From: Burkholderiaceae bacterium
GTDB taxonomy: Bacteria; Pseudomonadota; Gammaproteobacteria; Burkholderiales; Burkholderiaceae
Assembly: GCA_947380285.1 (NCBI GenBank)
Contig: CANCQD010000048.1
Span: 1 to 16,629, forward strand
DNA: 16,629 bases
Direction: 5' to 3'
The notes beneath the pieces are model-generated. The model did not search any database, was not told where the DNA came from, and saw only the letters and a program-made list of their open reading frames with translations. The position numbers and the translations under genes are program-made. Of the stretch, positions 1 through 7,150 are shown piece after piece; positions within the stretch are counted from its first letter, which is position 1, and each line of letters opens with the position of its first letter.

Positions 1-380
1 AATACTCCAGCGGCCCATGAGCCATTTGGAATGACATCAAAAACACTGTCAGGCGTTTTTTGATCTACGACTACTTTGCCTTTGCCACGATTGCCGGTAA
101 ATACTTTGAACTCAATCGGACGATATTTTCCAGTACTGCAATCGTATTCATTCAAACCAATAATGGAGTTGACAGTCTCTTTGGTTGCGGGATCTTGGCC
201 AGGTTTTTTAAAGTCCAACATCGACAGGATCTGAGCCAGATTTCCCTGTGTTTGAATGGTGGCGGTATCTACGAAAACGGTTGATTGATCATTTTTACCA
301 ATTTCTTGCCAGGCAGCCATCGCATTACCGCTTGTCAATAAGACGGAAGAAATGGCGAGCAGGGTGGCGATAATTTTCAT
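1..380 (-). CDS. Surface-adhesin E-like exported protein, partial (3' end outside the window)
   Basis: The reading frame begins at an ATG at 378-380 and stays open to the left window edge, giving about 126 residues without the C-terminus. The first 22 or so residues form a classic signal peptide: Lys, then a hydrophobic run, then a small-residue end at ...GNAMA before AWQEIG. The mature part (W-QEIG, a VFVDTATI strand, a LDFKKP segment, then NEYDCSTGKYR) resembles the short surface-adhesin protein E family (Adhesin_E), whose members are exported and of poorly known role. A good ribosome site (AAGGAA) lies about 10 bases upstream. It follows the penicillin-acylase gene on the same strand after 86 bases but has its own candidate promoter, so it may be independent. 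The family call is from recall of the pattern; export is the more secure part. Confidence 0.65.
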   Translation of the reverse strand, partial: MKIIATLLAISSVLLTSGNAMAAWQEIGKNDQSTVFVDTATIQTQGNLAQILSMLDFKKPGQDPATKETVNSIIGLNEYDCSTGKYRPIEFKVFTGNRGKGKVVVDQKTPDSVFDVIPNGSWAAGV

Positions 381-421
381 GTGATGAATTCCTTGGTAAT
401 GGCTATTGACATTGATAAACC

Positions 422-451
422 ATTTTAAACGCCAATGTCTGTAATCGCCAA
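422..451 (-). promoter_or_regulatory. Candidate sigma-70 promoter for the adhesin E-like gene
   Basis: On the reverse strand TTGGCG (446-451) and TAAAAT (422-427) are separated by 18 bases, a workable -35/-10 pair. Transcription would begin near 415 and leave a leader of about 35 bases before the ATG at 380. The match is decent at -10 (5 of 6) and partial at -35 (3 of 6). Confidence 0.35.
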
Positions 452-466
452 TAAAGGAAGGCATGC

Positions 467-2926
467 CTATTTATTGTTCAATTCAAGCTGACGAGTACTT
501 TTCTCCGGCTTCATTTGCAAAGGTAGGTATTCATTTTTTGCCCAAAGAGGGTTCATATTTCGATATAGCTTGCTTTGAACCCACCCCGATTGACCTGTTT
601 GATATACAAAGAGGGATTTTTCAAGATCAGATAAATCATAGATCGCTCTTAAGCTCGGTGCCTGCAATGTTTCATAGGGATTTTTGGACTGCAGTAACTC
701 TAGTCTGCCCACATTAATAGAGAAGCTATCCCCGGGGAAAGGAGTTTTGATATTAAATAGGTCGCCAAGAAGCGGTATCTTGCTAAGCGGGCGATGTTCT
801 GAGATGGCAATATGCGCCTTACCCCAAGCCCAAGTTTTGGGATCGTCACCATATTCTTTGCTTAAATAGATCAAAGCTTTATCAAGCGCATTATTGGAGG
901 AATCTTGGCAAGATTCAATCTGCTGTGTTTTGGGATCATCGCACCATGGGCTATTGGGATTTTTAACTTGTAGCAAGAGTGGGGCGCGGTAGTTACGTGC
1001 CCCATAGTTTTCTGAAAACAGATAACCTAATCTGGCAAAAAGATTGCGTGTTAGTTGATCAGCCCAAGCGTTAAAGAGCAGGGCGGCTGCGCTATCTACT
1101 TTCATATCGCCATCAAAGCTTCTGCCCATTTCCATGGCTTTGGCGCTTAATGGATGTGAACCTTGACTAGATTTAAATAACTCCAATAGTGGTGTAGCTG
1201 CAAGCGATAAGGTGTCCCCTTGCATGGTTTTCATATCCTCTAAGGTATGAACATTCTTCGCTTTGATGAGATCAGCGATACGGTCGTAGCGTGTTGGTAA
1301 ATCCCAGTCGCCCGTTAGAGGGTTGGGATCATTGGCAGCAATGATTCGTTGATTGGCTGTTGCAATCCAACCTTGTTCGGGATTATTGCTAGCGGGAAGT
1401 TGCTCAAAGGGCACATAGCCATTCCAGTCGTATTGCCGCTCCCAGCCTGGTACTGGTGCCACACCATATAGTCCTTGATGCAAAATTCTTTTAGGGGCAA
1501 CACCAGCTGCTTGATAAGCAATATTGCCTTCGTTATCTGCCATCACTACGTTTTGCATGGGGGCGTAATTTTTTCGAAGTGCTTGCTTGAATTGATCAAG
1601 GTCTGCAGAGCGATTCATATCTAATAAACCAGCAACAGATTGGTTCTCATGATCGAGCGCAGTCCAGCGCAGTGCAAGGGCAAAACGATCAGTGTCAATC
1701 GTACGCTTAGCTCTTGCATAAGAATCAGAGATGACGGGTCCGTGCCGAGTTTCTTTAACCAGGAACGTCAGAGGAGGAGCCCCTTTAATATCAATGATCT
1801 CTTGATGCACTTTAAAGGGAAGGGGGCCATCGGGACCTCGATACATTCCAGGATTCTTTGGGTCAATTTGCTCGATGTATAAATCTTGAACGTCGGGGCC
1901 TGTATTCGTAAAGCTCCAAGCAAACTTATCCGTTCTTCCCAAAACAACGGCCGGTATGCCAGGCAAAGTTCCGCCGATAATATTGAGACCTGGCGCTTCA
2001 AGATGGGCAAAATACCAAACGGCTGGGGCAGACAGCCCTAGGTGGGGGTCGTTAGCCAGCAATGGCTTGCCAGTAGCACTTAATCTTCCGCTCAGAGCCC
2101 AGTTATTGGATCCGATGCCATCTTTTCCACCCATTTGATCCCATTGACTTAGCTCTGTTGCAGGCAAGTTTTGAGGTTTGCCTTCAACTTGGCCAAGGGA
2201 GGGGTTAAAGATCTTAAGGTCACGATACAGTTTAGAAAAATCCATATTGCTGACTGGCTCACTGGACTCATATGGTGGGATCACCTCCCAGACTTGTTTG
2301 GTTGTGAGGTATTGAGAGAGCTCCAGTCTTTGCAACTCTTTTTGCCAATTTCCGCCAAGGTCATATGCCATCATCAGCATCCAGGCAACACTATCAGTCG
2401 GAGACCAATGTCCAGGTTTTGATCCTGACAATAAATACTCCAGCGGGAGAGCCCACCCTAATTGGGCGTTGCCAGCGTTTACGCCATCAGCATAGGCTTG
2501 CAGTAGTCGCTTGGCAGAAACAGGGTAGCGATCAAATTGCTGTTCTGCTGCACGCTTGACACCTAAGGTGCGAACAAAGCGATCAATTTTTACCGTGTCA
2601 TTGCCTAAGATTTCTGAAAGTCGCCCACTAGCAATACGACGATTCATTTCCAATTGCCAGGAACGCTCACTCGCATGTAAATAACCTAAGGCAAAGTAGG
2701 CATCCGCCTGACTTTTAGCCTTAATATGGGGAATATCGGCTTCATCAAAAGTGATGGATATGGAATCGCCAAGGCTTTTAATAGTCCGCTTGCCCGAGAT
2801 ATGGGATTGTGCGGAATATATATAGGCGGCAGTGAATGCTGCACCTACTGTCAGACATAGGCCTACTATCCATAGGCTGGCCCGCACAAGCTTGCTAAAC
2901 CCAGATGATTTTGCTGGAAAATTCAT
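467..2926 (-). CDS. Penicillin acylase family Ntn-hydrolase, membrane-anchored, periplasmic
   Basis: This 819-residue protein is a penicillin/acyl-homoserine-lactone acylase family (PF01804) N-terminal-nucleophile hydrolase. These enzymes are made as one chain, cut themselves, and use the new N-terminal Ser of the beta chain to hydrolyse an amide bond. Residues about 14-36 form an uncleaved-looking membrane anchor, so the enzyme should face the periplasm. The alpha region is about 45-240. The autocleavage motif is GSNNWALSG, with cleavage between Gly272 and Ser273. NDPHLG places His295 at beta position 23, as in penicillin G acylase, and TANQR near 525 supplies the expected Asn. Two C-terminal Cys in WCDDP...ESCQD may form a disulfide. 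Full length fits the family. Substrate cannot be read from sequence: penicillins, acyl-homoserine lactones or other amides are all possible. No obvious Shine-Dalgarno precedes the start. Confidence 0.9.
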   Translation of the reverse strand: MNFPAKSSGFSKLVRASLWIVGLCLTVGAAFTAAYIYSAQSHISGKRTIKSLGDSISITFDEADIPHIKAKSQADAYFALGYLHASERSWQLEMNRRIASGRLSEILGNDTVKIDRFVRTLGVKRAAEQQFDRYPVSAKRLLQAYADGVNAGNAQLGWALPLEYLLSGSKPGHWSPTDSVAWMLMMAYDLGGNWQKELQRLELSQYLTTKQVWEVIPPYESSEPVSNMDFSKLYRDLKIFNPSLGQVEGKPQNLPATELSQWDQMGGKDGIGSNNWALSGRLSATGKPLLANDPHLGLSAPAVWYFAHLEAPGLNIIGGTLPGIPAVVLGRTDKFAWSFTNTGPDVQDLYIEQIDPKNPGMYRGPDGPLPFKVHQEIIDIKGAPPLTFLVKETRHGPVISDSYARAKRTIDTDRFALALRWTALDHENQSVAGLLDMNRSADLDQFKQALRKNYAPMQNVVMADNEGNIAYQAAGVAPKRILHQGLYGVAPVPGWERQYDWNGYVPFEQLPASNNPEQGWIATANQRIIAANDPNPLTGDWDLPTRYDRIADLIKAKNVHTLEDMKTMQGDTLSLAATPLLELFKSSQGSHPLSAKAMEMGRSFDGDMKVDSAAALLFNAWADQLTRNLFARLGYLFSENYGARNYRAPLLLQVKNPNSPWCDDPKTQQIESCQDSSNNALDKALIYLSKEYGDDPKTWAWGKAHIAISEHRPLSKIPLLGDLFNIKTPFPGDSFSINVGRLELLQSKNPYETLQAPSLRAIYDLSDLEKSLFVYQTGQSGWVQSKLYRNMNPLWAKNEYLPLQMKPEKSTRQLELNNK

Positions 2927-2971
2927 GGAAACATTTTAGATGCTTTATCAGGCCCAGCATTAGATAAAGGT

Positions 2972-3028
2972 CTAAAAGGAGTTTGGGGGGCTAAAAAGGG
3001 GCTTGCATGCTAAAATTTCGCTTGTCTT
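2972..3028. repeat. Three CTAAAA-led imperfect direct repeats at 19-bp period
   Basis: CTAAAA starts at 2972, 2991 and 3010, exactly 19 bases apart. The second and third units also share GCTTG at the same offset (3001-3005 and 3020-3024), and the first has TTTG nearby. The array fills most of the 135-base gap between the penicillin-acylase start and tRNA-Leu. It is not CRISPR-like, having no unique spacers of proper length. Role unknown; the last unit overlaps the candidate tRNA promoter. Confidence 0.5.
3008..3016 (+). promoter_or_regulatory. Possible extended -10 element for tRNA-Leu
   Basis: TGCTAAAAT carries the TGn extension and a 5-of-6 -10 hexamer about 45 bases before the tRNA. I could not find a good -35 at normal spacing, so the call rests on the extended -10 alone. 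The leader would be about 38 bases and would need processing by RNase P. Confidence 0.35.
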
Positions 3029-3061
3029 GATTTATTTAGCACGGCTTTATTGTTAGTGCGA

Positions 3062-3150
3062 GCCCGAGTGGTGAAATCGGTAGACACAGCAGATTTAAAA
3101 TCTGCCGACTCAAAAAAGTCGTGCCGGTTCGATTCCGGCCTCGGGCACCA
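3062..3150 (+). tRNA. tRNA-Leu, anticodon UAA
   Basis: An 89-base class II tRNA. The acceptor stem pairs GCCCGAG (3062-3068) with CTCGGGC (3140-3146), followed by discriminator A and an encoded CCA (3148-3150). The anticodon stem GCAGA/TCTGC encloses TTTAAAA with anticodon TAA at 3096-3098. The long variable arm CGACT/AGTCG (3106-3121) and the T arm with GGTTCGATTCC complete the fold. It reads UUA (and UUG by wobble) Leu codons. Confidence 0.97.
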
Positions 3151-3189
3151 TGAAGACTACTTCCATTTCGCTTTGGTAAAGCGCGCGAT

Positions 3190-3225
3190 CCACTTTTTAT
3201 ACTTGAATTTAGGTAAAAAAAGTGG
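3190..3225. promoter_or_regulatory. 13-bp near-perfect inverted repeat upstream of the FIST operon
   Basis: CCACTTTTTATAC (3190-3202) and GTAAAAAAAGTGG (3213-3225) are inverted copies with 12 of 13 positions paired around a 10-base centre. No T-run follows the right arm, so it does not look like a terminator for tRNA-Leu. It sits about 20-57 bases before the predicted transcription start of the FIST gene and covers the -35 zone, which suggests an operator or an activator site. The role is inferred from position only. Confidence 0.5.
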
Positions 3226-3234
3226 CTTTCGTTG

Positions 3235-3240
3235 TATAAA
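3235..3240 (+). promoter_or_regulatory. Candidate -10 box of the FIST/GGDEF-EAL unit
   Basis: TATAAA matches 5 of 6 consensus positions and is preceded by TG. No consensus -35 lies 16-18 bases upstream, so activation by a factor at the neighbouring dyad is plausible. Predicted start of transcription falls at about 3247, almost on the ATG at 3249, so the mRNA may have virtually no leader. Confidence 0.35.
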
Positions 3241-3248
3241 ATGGACTA

Positions 3249-4358
3249 ATGAAAGTGAATACCTACAGGTGGACCGAATCTCAGGGCTGGGGCGACCTAT
3301 CTCTGCACCCTGAGGTCAATCTGGTAATCGCATATGCTGAGCACCCTTTCTTTAAAGAGACTCAATGTTACGAAGAGATCAGATCTTTTTTCCCATCTGC
3401 TGAAATTGTAGGTTGCTCTTCTTCTGGAAATATTTGCGGAGACCGAATATCTGATCGAGATATTATTTTGTCAGCCATTTCATTTTCAGCAACCCGAGTT
3501 TTAGTCAGAAATGTCTTTATTGAAAGTGATGAAGATGTTGAGTCAGCAGTTAGTCGCTTGTCTAAAGAATTTGACGACTCTAAGCCAAAGCATATGTTTG
3601 TACTTTCAGATGGTTTATCGATCAGCGGTTCTGAGCTAACAAAAACACTCAACAGATTAGGTGTTCCTATTACCGGTGGTTTAGCAGGAGATGCCGATCG
3701 CTTTAAAGCCTCTTGGGTTATGGTGAATGGGCCAGCAAAACAGCATCAGATTGGATTGATTGGTTTTTACGGGGACCTAGATGTCTCCTATGGATGCTCC
3801 ACTGGTTGGCGGGAGTTTGGTCCTGAACGCAAAGTAACTCGAGCCAAAGGAAGCGTTGTTTATGAGATTGACAATAGACCTGCTCTAGAAATCTATATCA
3901 AGTATTTGGGTGAGCTTTCCACAGAGCTCCCTGGAAGCGGCTTACGCTTCCCCCTTTCGGTAACAGATACTATTTCGGGGCGACCATACGTTCGCACTTT
4001 GCTGGGAGTGAATCGGGATGAGATGAGTTTAAGTTTTGCGGGAGATGTGCCGCAAGGTAGTTTGTGTAAATTAATGAAGACGGACATTGATTCATTAATT
4101 GATGCATCTGTGAGCATGACGAACAACCTACATATTGAAGCAAGCAAGCAAGACTCCCTTTGCTTGGTTGTTAGCTGCGTTGGTAGACGTCTAGTGATGG
4201 ACCAGATTGCAGGCGAAGAAATAGAAGCGATTCAGTCGATATTAGGTCCAAAAACAACAGTGTTTGGCTTTTATTCTTATGGTGAAATTGCTCCCTTTGA
4301 GCCGGCTGACTGCGCCTTGCATAATCAAACCACGACTCTCACGCTGTTGTCGGAATAA
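3249..4358 (+). CDS. FIST domain ligand-sensor protein
   Basis: A 369-residue stand-alone FIST protein, a cytoplasmic sensory module thought from genomic context to bind small ligands such as amino acids. FIST_N spans about residues 23-215: a CSSSG motif at 56-60, a VLSDGLSISGSEL stretch, GGLAGDADRFK and the signature GWREFGPERKVTRAKG (186-201). FIST_C covers about 216-360 and ends in the typical CVGRRLVM (310-317), GFYSYGEIAPF and LHNQTTTLT segments. There is no signal peptide or membrane span. The start at 3249 gives an N-terminus with the family's short W..GW lead-in, but there is no good Shine-Dalgarno. The PAS-GGDEF-EAL gene begins 14 bases after its stop, so the two are almost surely co-transcribed and FIST probably feeds that enzyme by protein contact (inference). 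Confidence 0.9.
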   Translation: MKVNTYRWTESQGWGDLSLHPEVNLVIAYAEHPFFKETQCYEEIRSFFPSAEIVGCSSSGNICGDRISDRDIILSAISFSATRVLVRNVFIESDEDVESAVSRLSKEFDDSKPKHMFVLSDGLSISGSELTKTLNRLGVPITGGLAGDADRFKASWVMVNGPAKQHQIGLIGFYGDLDVSYGCSTGWREFGPERKVTRAKGSVVYEIDNRPALEIYIKYLGELSTELPGSGLRFPLSVTDTISGRPYVRTLLGVNRDEMSLSFAGDVPQGSLCKLMKTDIDSLIDASVSMTNNLHIEASKQDSLCLVVSCVGRRLVMDQIAGEEIEAIQSILGPKTTVFGFYSYGEIAPFEPADCALHNQTTTLTLLSE

Positions 4359-4372
4359 GGCAAGTCTTAGAT

Positions 4373-6607
4373 ATGGGCTTTGAGATAAAAAACCAGCACC
4401 GACTCTTAAAGCGGCAATTTAGAAATTTGCCTGAAATGGCGGCGATGAATGCTGAGCATTGGTTGGCATTTGTTAATGTCGTGAATGAAACCTACCAACA
4501 GGTAGATCGTGAACGTCGCTTGCTAGAAAATGCAGTTGAAGTAACCGCGCAAGAATTGACAGGCGTGAATAAGCAATTACAGCTTTTTATTGAAAATGCC
4601 CCGACTGGCATAGTGATGCTGGATAGTCAAATGCGATACCTCTATGCGAGTCGACGTTGGCTTGAAGATCGAAAAATAGAAGACGTTGATATTATCGGCA
4701 AAAGTCATTACGAGATTGCGCCCAATATTTCTGAAGAGAATAAGCGACTGCACGAAAAGTGCTTGCTTGGAGAATCTGCATCCTGTAATGAGGAGCGAAT
4801 TATTTATACCGATGGTAGTTGTGGCTGGATTCGCTGGGAGATCAAGCCTTGGATGCTTTCGAATGACACTGTCGGCGGCTTAATCATTTTTTCCGAAGAT
4901 ATTACGATCAGAAAAAATTCAGAAGAAGAGCTGCGAATTGCTTCTGTAGCATTCCAGTCAGGTGATGGCATGATTGTGACTGACCATCAGGGCATTATAT
5001 TGAGGGTGAATTCGGCTTTTGAGAAAACTTCTGGTTACCCAGCCGAAGAGCTAGTTGGAAAAAACACATCTATTTTTAAATCTGTTGAACACCACGATGA
5101 AGCCTTTTATCGTAATTTATGGGAGGCGGTTTCAACCGAAGGGAAGTGGGAAGGAAGCGTCTGGAATCGAAATAAAGAGGGGCGCACTATTCCGGTATGG
5201 CTATCGATTTCAGCCGTGAAAGGTGAGGATGGAACTCATACTCACTACATCGGTATTTACTCAAATACTAGCGATCCTAGAGAAGCGGAGCGTAAGATTT
5301 TAGAGCTCGCTTACTACGATCCGCTAACCAACTTACCAAATAGACGGCTCTTGCTGGATCGTTTGAACCAGGCTCGGATTGCGGCTTCACGTAACCATGT
5401 ATACGGAGCGGTTCTATTGATTGACATTGATCGATTTAAGTCAATCAACGACACTCGAGGCCATGATATGGGCGATCAAGTGTTAATGGCAGTAGCACAG
5501 AGCTTAAGAAGTAACTTGCGCGAGATGGATACTGCTGCGAGGCTTGGGGGAGATGAATTCATTGTCTTAATCCCTGATTTGGGACCCAATGCTGAAAATG
5601 CTATGCATGCACTCAATCTGATTGCGGACAAGTTACATAAAAGTATTTCAGAGCCAGTAAATTTGAATGGGATTATTCACACTACTACCGCGAGTGTTGG
5701 AATTACCTTGTTTTCCGATAAGACTCAAGGTACCAATGAATTACTAAAAGAAGCTGATTTGGCGCTGTATCAAGCTAAAGCAGCCGGTCGAAATACGATT
5801 CGTTTCTTTAATGATGCGATGCATATTCAATTTACCGAAAAAATTACCATGGAGGCTAGCTTAAAGCGGGCAATGGATAAAGGTGAATTGAGCTTGATGT
5901 ATCAACCTCAAGTAGATCAATTAGGCAAAGTCATTGGTGCGGAAGCCTTGTTGCGTTGGAGTCCATTGGATTTGGAAGTGATTTCTCCGGATATATTTAT
6001 TCCGATAGCAGAGGAAGCTGGGCTCATTATTTCAATTGGTGAGTGGGCGCTAAAGGGCGCATGTGCCCAATTAAAGAGATGGTCCCAAGATGAAGGCACT
6101 AAGAATTTGGTTTTATCAGTAAATATCAGTGCAAAGCAATTTAGGAAAGAAAACTTTATTGAAATGGTGAAGTCTGCAGTCAGTATTGCGAAAATTAATC
6201 CTAAATTACTCAAGTTAGAGCTTACAGAAGGCCTCTTGCTGGAGGATGTTGATGCAGTGATCGGCACAATGAATACCTTGAGAGAGCTAGGTATTCAATT
6301 TTCAATGGATGACTTTGGTACTGGTTATTCATCACTAAGTTATCTAAAGCGCTTACCCCTTGATGAGCTGAAGATTGATAAAAGTTTTGTTCTTGATATT
6401 GCCTGGGATGAGGGTGATCGCGCCATCATTCGTTCGATATTATCGTTAGCTCAAACCCTGAAGTTAAAGGTAGTTGCCGAGGGGGTAGAAACTATCGAGC
6501 AGCGTGATTATCTCCTTGCGGAGGGCTGCTGTTTTTATCAAGGCTATCTTTATGGAAAGCCTTTAAGTGAAGAGAACTTCCAATCATTGGTTAGCTCGCT
6601 ACAGTAA
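4373..6607 (+). CDS. PAS-PAS-GGDEF-EAL cyclic di-GMP synthase/phosphodiesterase
   Basis: A 744-residue cytoplasmic signalling protein. The N-terminal 65 residues are helical and charged, probably a dimer coil. PAS 1 lies near 70-178 and PAS 2 near 186-300, each ending in the usual linker. The GGDEF domain starts at YYDPLTNLPNRR (314-325) and has an intact GGDEF at 392-396 with an RxxD inhibitory site (R383-D386) exactly five residues before it. The EAL domain begins near 490: EAL at 524-526, N584, E616/E619, DDFGTGYSS with D646-D647, K667, E703 and Q723 are all present. Both activities therefore look possible, one perhaps dominant depending on input. No membrane span is seen, so signals are internal, through PAS and the FIST partner just upstream. 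Product inhibition through the I-site is expected from the family. Confidence 0.93.
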   Translation: MGFEIKNQHRLLKRQFRNLPEMAAMNAEHWLAFVNVVNETYQQVDRERRLLENAVEVTAQELTGVNKQLQLFIENAPTGIVMLDSQMRYLYASRRWLEDRKIEDVDIIGKSHYEIAPNISEENKRLHEKCLLGESASCNEERIIYTDGSCGWIRWEIKPWMLSNDTVGGLIIFSEDITIRKNSEEELRIASVAFQSGDGMIVTDHQGIILRVNSAFEKTSGYPAEELVGKNTSIFKSVEHHDEAFYRNLWEAVSTEGKWEGSVWNRNKEGRTIPVWLSISAVKGEDGTHTHYIGIYSNTSDPREAERKILELAYYDPLTNLPNRRLLLDRLNQARIAASRNHVYGAVLLIDIDRFKSINDTRGHDMGDQVLMAVAQSLRSNLREMDTAARLGGDEFIVLIPDLGPNAENAMHALNLIADKLHKSISEPVNLNGIIHTTTASVGITLFSDKTQGTNELLKEADLALYQAKAAGRNTIRFFNDAMHIQFTEKITMEASLKRAMDKGELSLMYQPQVDQLGKVIGAEALLRWSPLDLEVISPDIFIPIAEEAGLIISIGEWALKGACAQLKRWSQDEGTKNLVLSVNISAKQFRKENFIEMVKSAVSIAKINPKLLKLELTEGLLLEDVDAVIGTMNTLRELGIQFSMDDFGTGYSSLSYLKRLPLDELKIDKSFVLDIAWDEGDRAIIRSILSLAQTLKLKVVAEGVETIEQRDYLLAEGCCFYQGYLYGKPLSEENFQSLVSSLQ

Positions 6608-6648
6608 TACGGTTACTCTGTTCGCATTCCTTCAATATTAGAGTGATG

Positions 6649-6685
6649 CACAGAAGCACACAGATACACACAGATTCACTCAGAT
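6649..6685 (+). repeat. CA-rich degenerate CACAGAT repeats
   Basis: The stretch is built from repeated CACAGA, CACACAGAT, ACACACAGATT and CACTCAGATA units and ends just before the signal-peptide start at 6694. It is unstructured and purine/CA-rich, like leaders bound by ribosomal protein S1 or small RNAs. The repeat nature is seen; any function is inference. Confidence 0.45.
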
Positions 6686-6693
6686 ACTTAGTA

Positions 6694-7146
6694 ATGAAAC
6701 GCTATCTATTGATATTTCTCTTCCTGGTTTCTCCGTATCGGTTAGCTATCGCTGCCGAGACGCTTATCTTTGACTGTAAAAGAGCGGAAAAAGACTTCAC
6801 AGAAGAGTATGAAATGAAGGTGGTAGCGGCTACCAAGCTATCTAAGGCTAAGATTTATCTGGATGGCAGAGATTTAGACCAAACGGGCATGAATGGGACT
6901 CAAGTGGTGAAAAATGTTCACATCACCCCTCCCAATATTGTGATGCTGATCGATGCCCATTTTGAGCCAGAGATAGTAGCAGGTATTGCTTATCCTGCGG
7001 GCACCGTAACGACTCTGCTTACCCTGAATCAAGCGACCGGTAAATTAAAAAAAGTCGAGACAATTCAGGGGGGAATCTTAGGCAGCAATCTGGGTAACGG
7101 AACTCGGACTAGCGAAGAGATCTGCTTGCCTGCTAAGGCGCGTTAA
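6694..7146 (+). CDS. Small secreted protein of unknown function
   Basis: A 150-residue protein I do not recognise. I chose the ATG at 6694 rather than the one 51 bases upstream because it begins directly with a signal peptide: MKRY, a hydrophobic run rich in L, F and V, then RLAIAAE with a likely cut after ...AIA or ...AIAA. The upstream extension is polar and encoded by the CA-repeat. The mature part has one Cys near its start (FDCKR) and one near its end (EICLP), a possible disulfide, and alternating hydrophobic strands that suggest a small beta-rich periplasmic fold. It follows the GGDEF-EAL gene by 86 bases on the same strand, so it could belong to that transcript. It converges with exbD with only 4 bases between stop codons. 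Confidence 0.7.
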   Translation: MKRYLLIFLFLVSPYRLAIAAETLIFDCKRAEKDFTEEYEMKVVAATKLSKAKIYLDGRDLDQTGMNGTQVVKNVHITPPNIVMLIDAHFEPEIVAGIAYPAGTVTTLLTLNQATGKLKKVETIQGGILGSNLGNGTRTSEEICLPAKAR

Positions 7147-7150
7147 AGCC

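Noticed and set aside
459..468. AGGCATGCCT palindrome at the end of the penicillin-acylase gene
   Set aside because: Only 10 bases, overlaps the stop codon, has no T-run and is expected by chance.
463..2559. Several open frames of 60-87 codons on the forward strand and other reverse frames inside the penicillin-acylase gene
   Set aside because: They lie wholly inside a well-supported gene, have no ribosome sites or recognisable motifs, and are chance open frames.
2972..3028. CTAAAA repeats as a small CRISPR array
   Set aside because: The unit is only 6-10 conserved bases with 13-base gaps; real CRISPR repeats and spacers are much longer.
3062..3150. tRNA-Leu as an integration site for a mobile island carrying the FIST genes
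   Set aside because: No integrase, and I did not see the tRNA 3' end repeated elsewhere in the window.
3050..3313. Forward 87-codon frame crossing tRNA-Leu
   Set aside because: It is a read-through of the tRNA gene and overlaps the FIST start in another frame.
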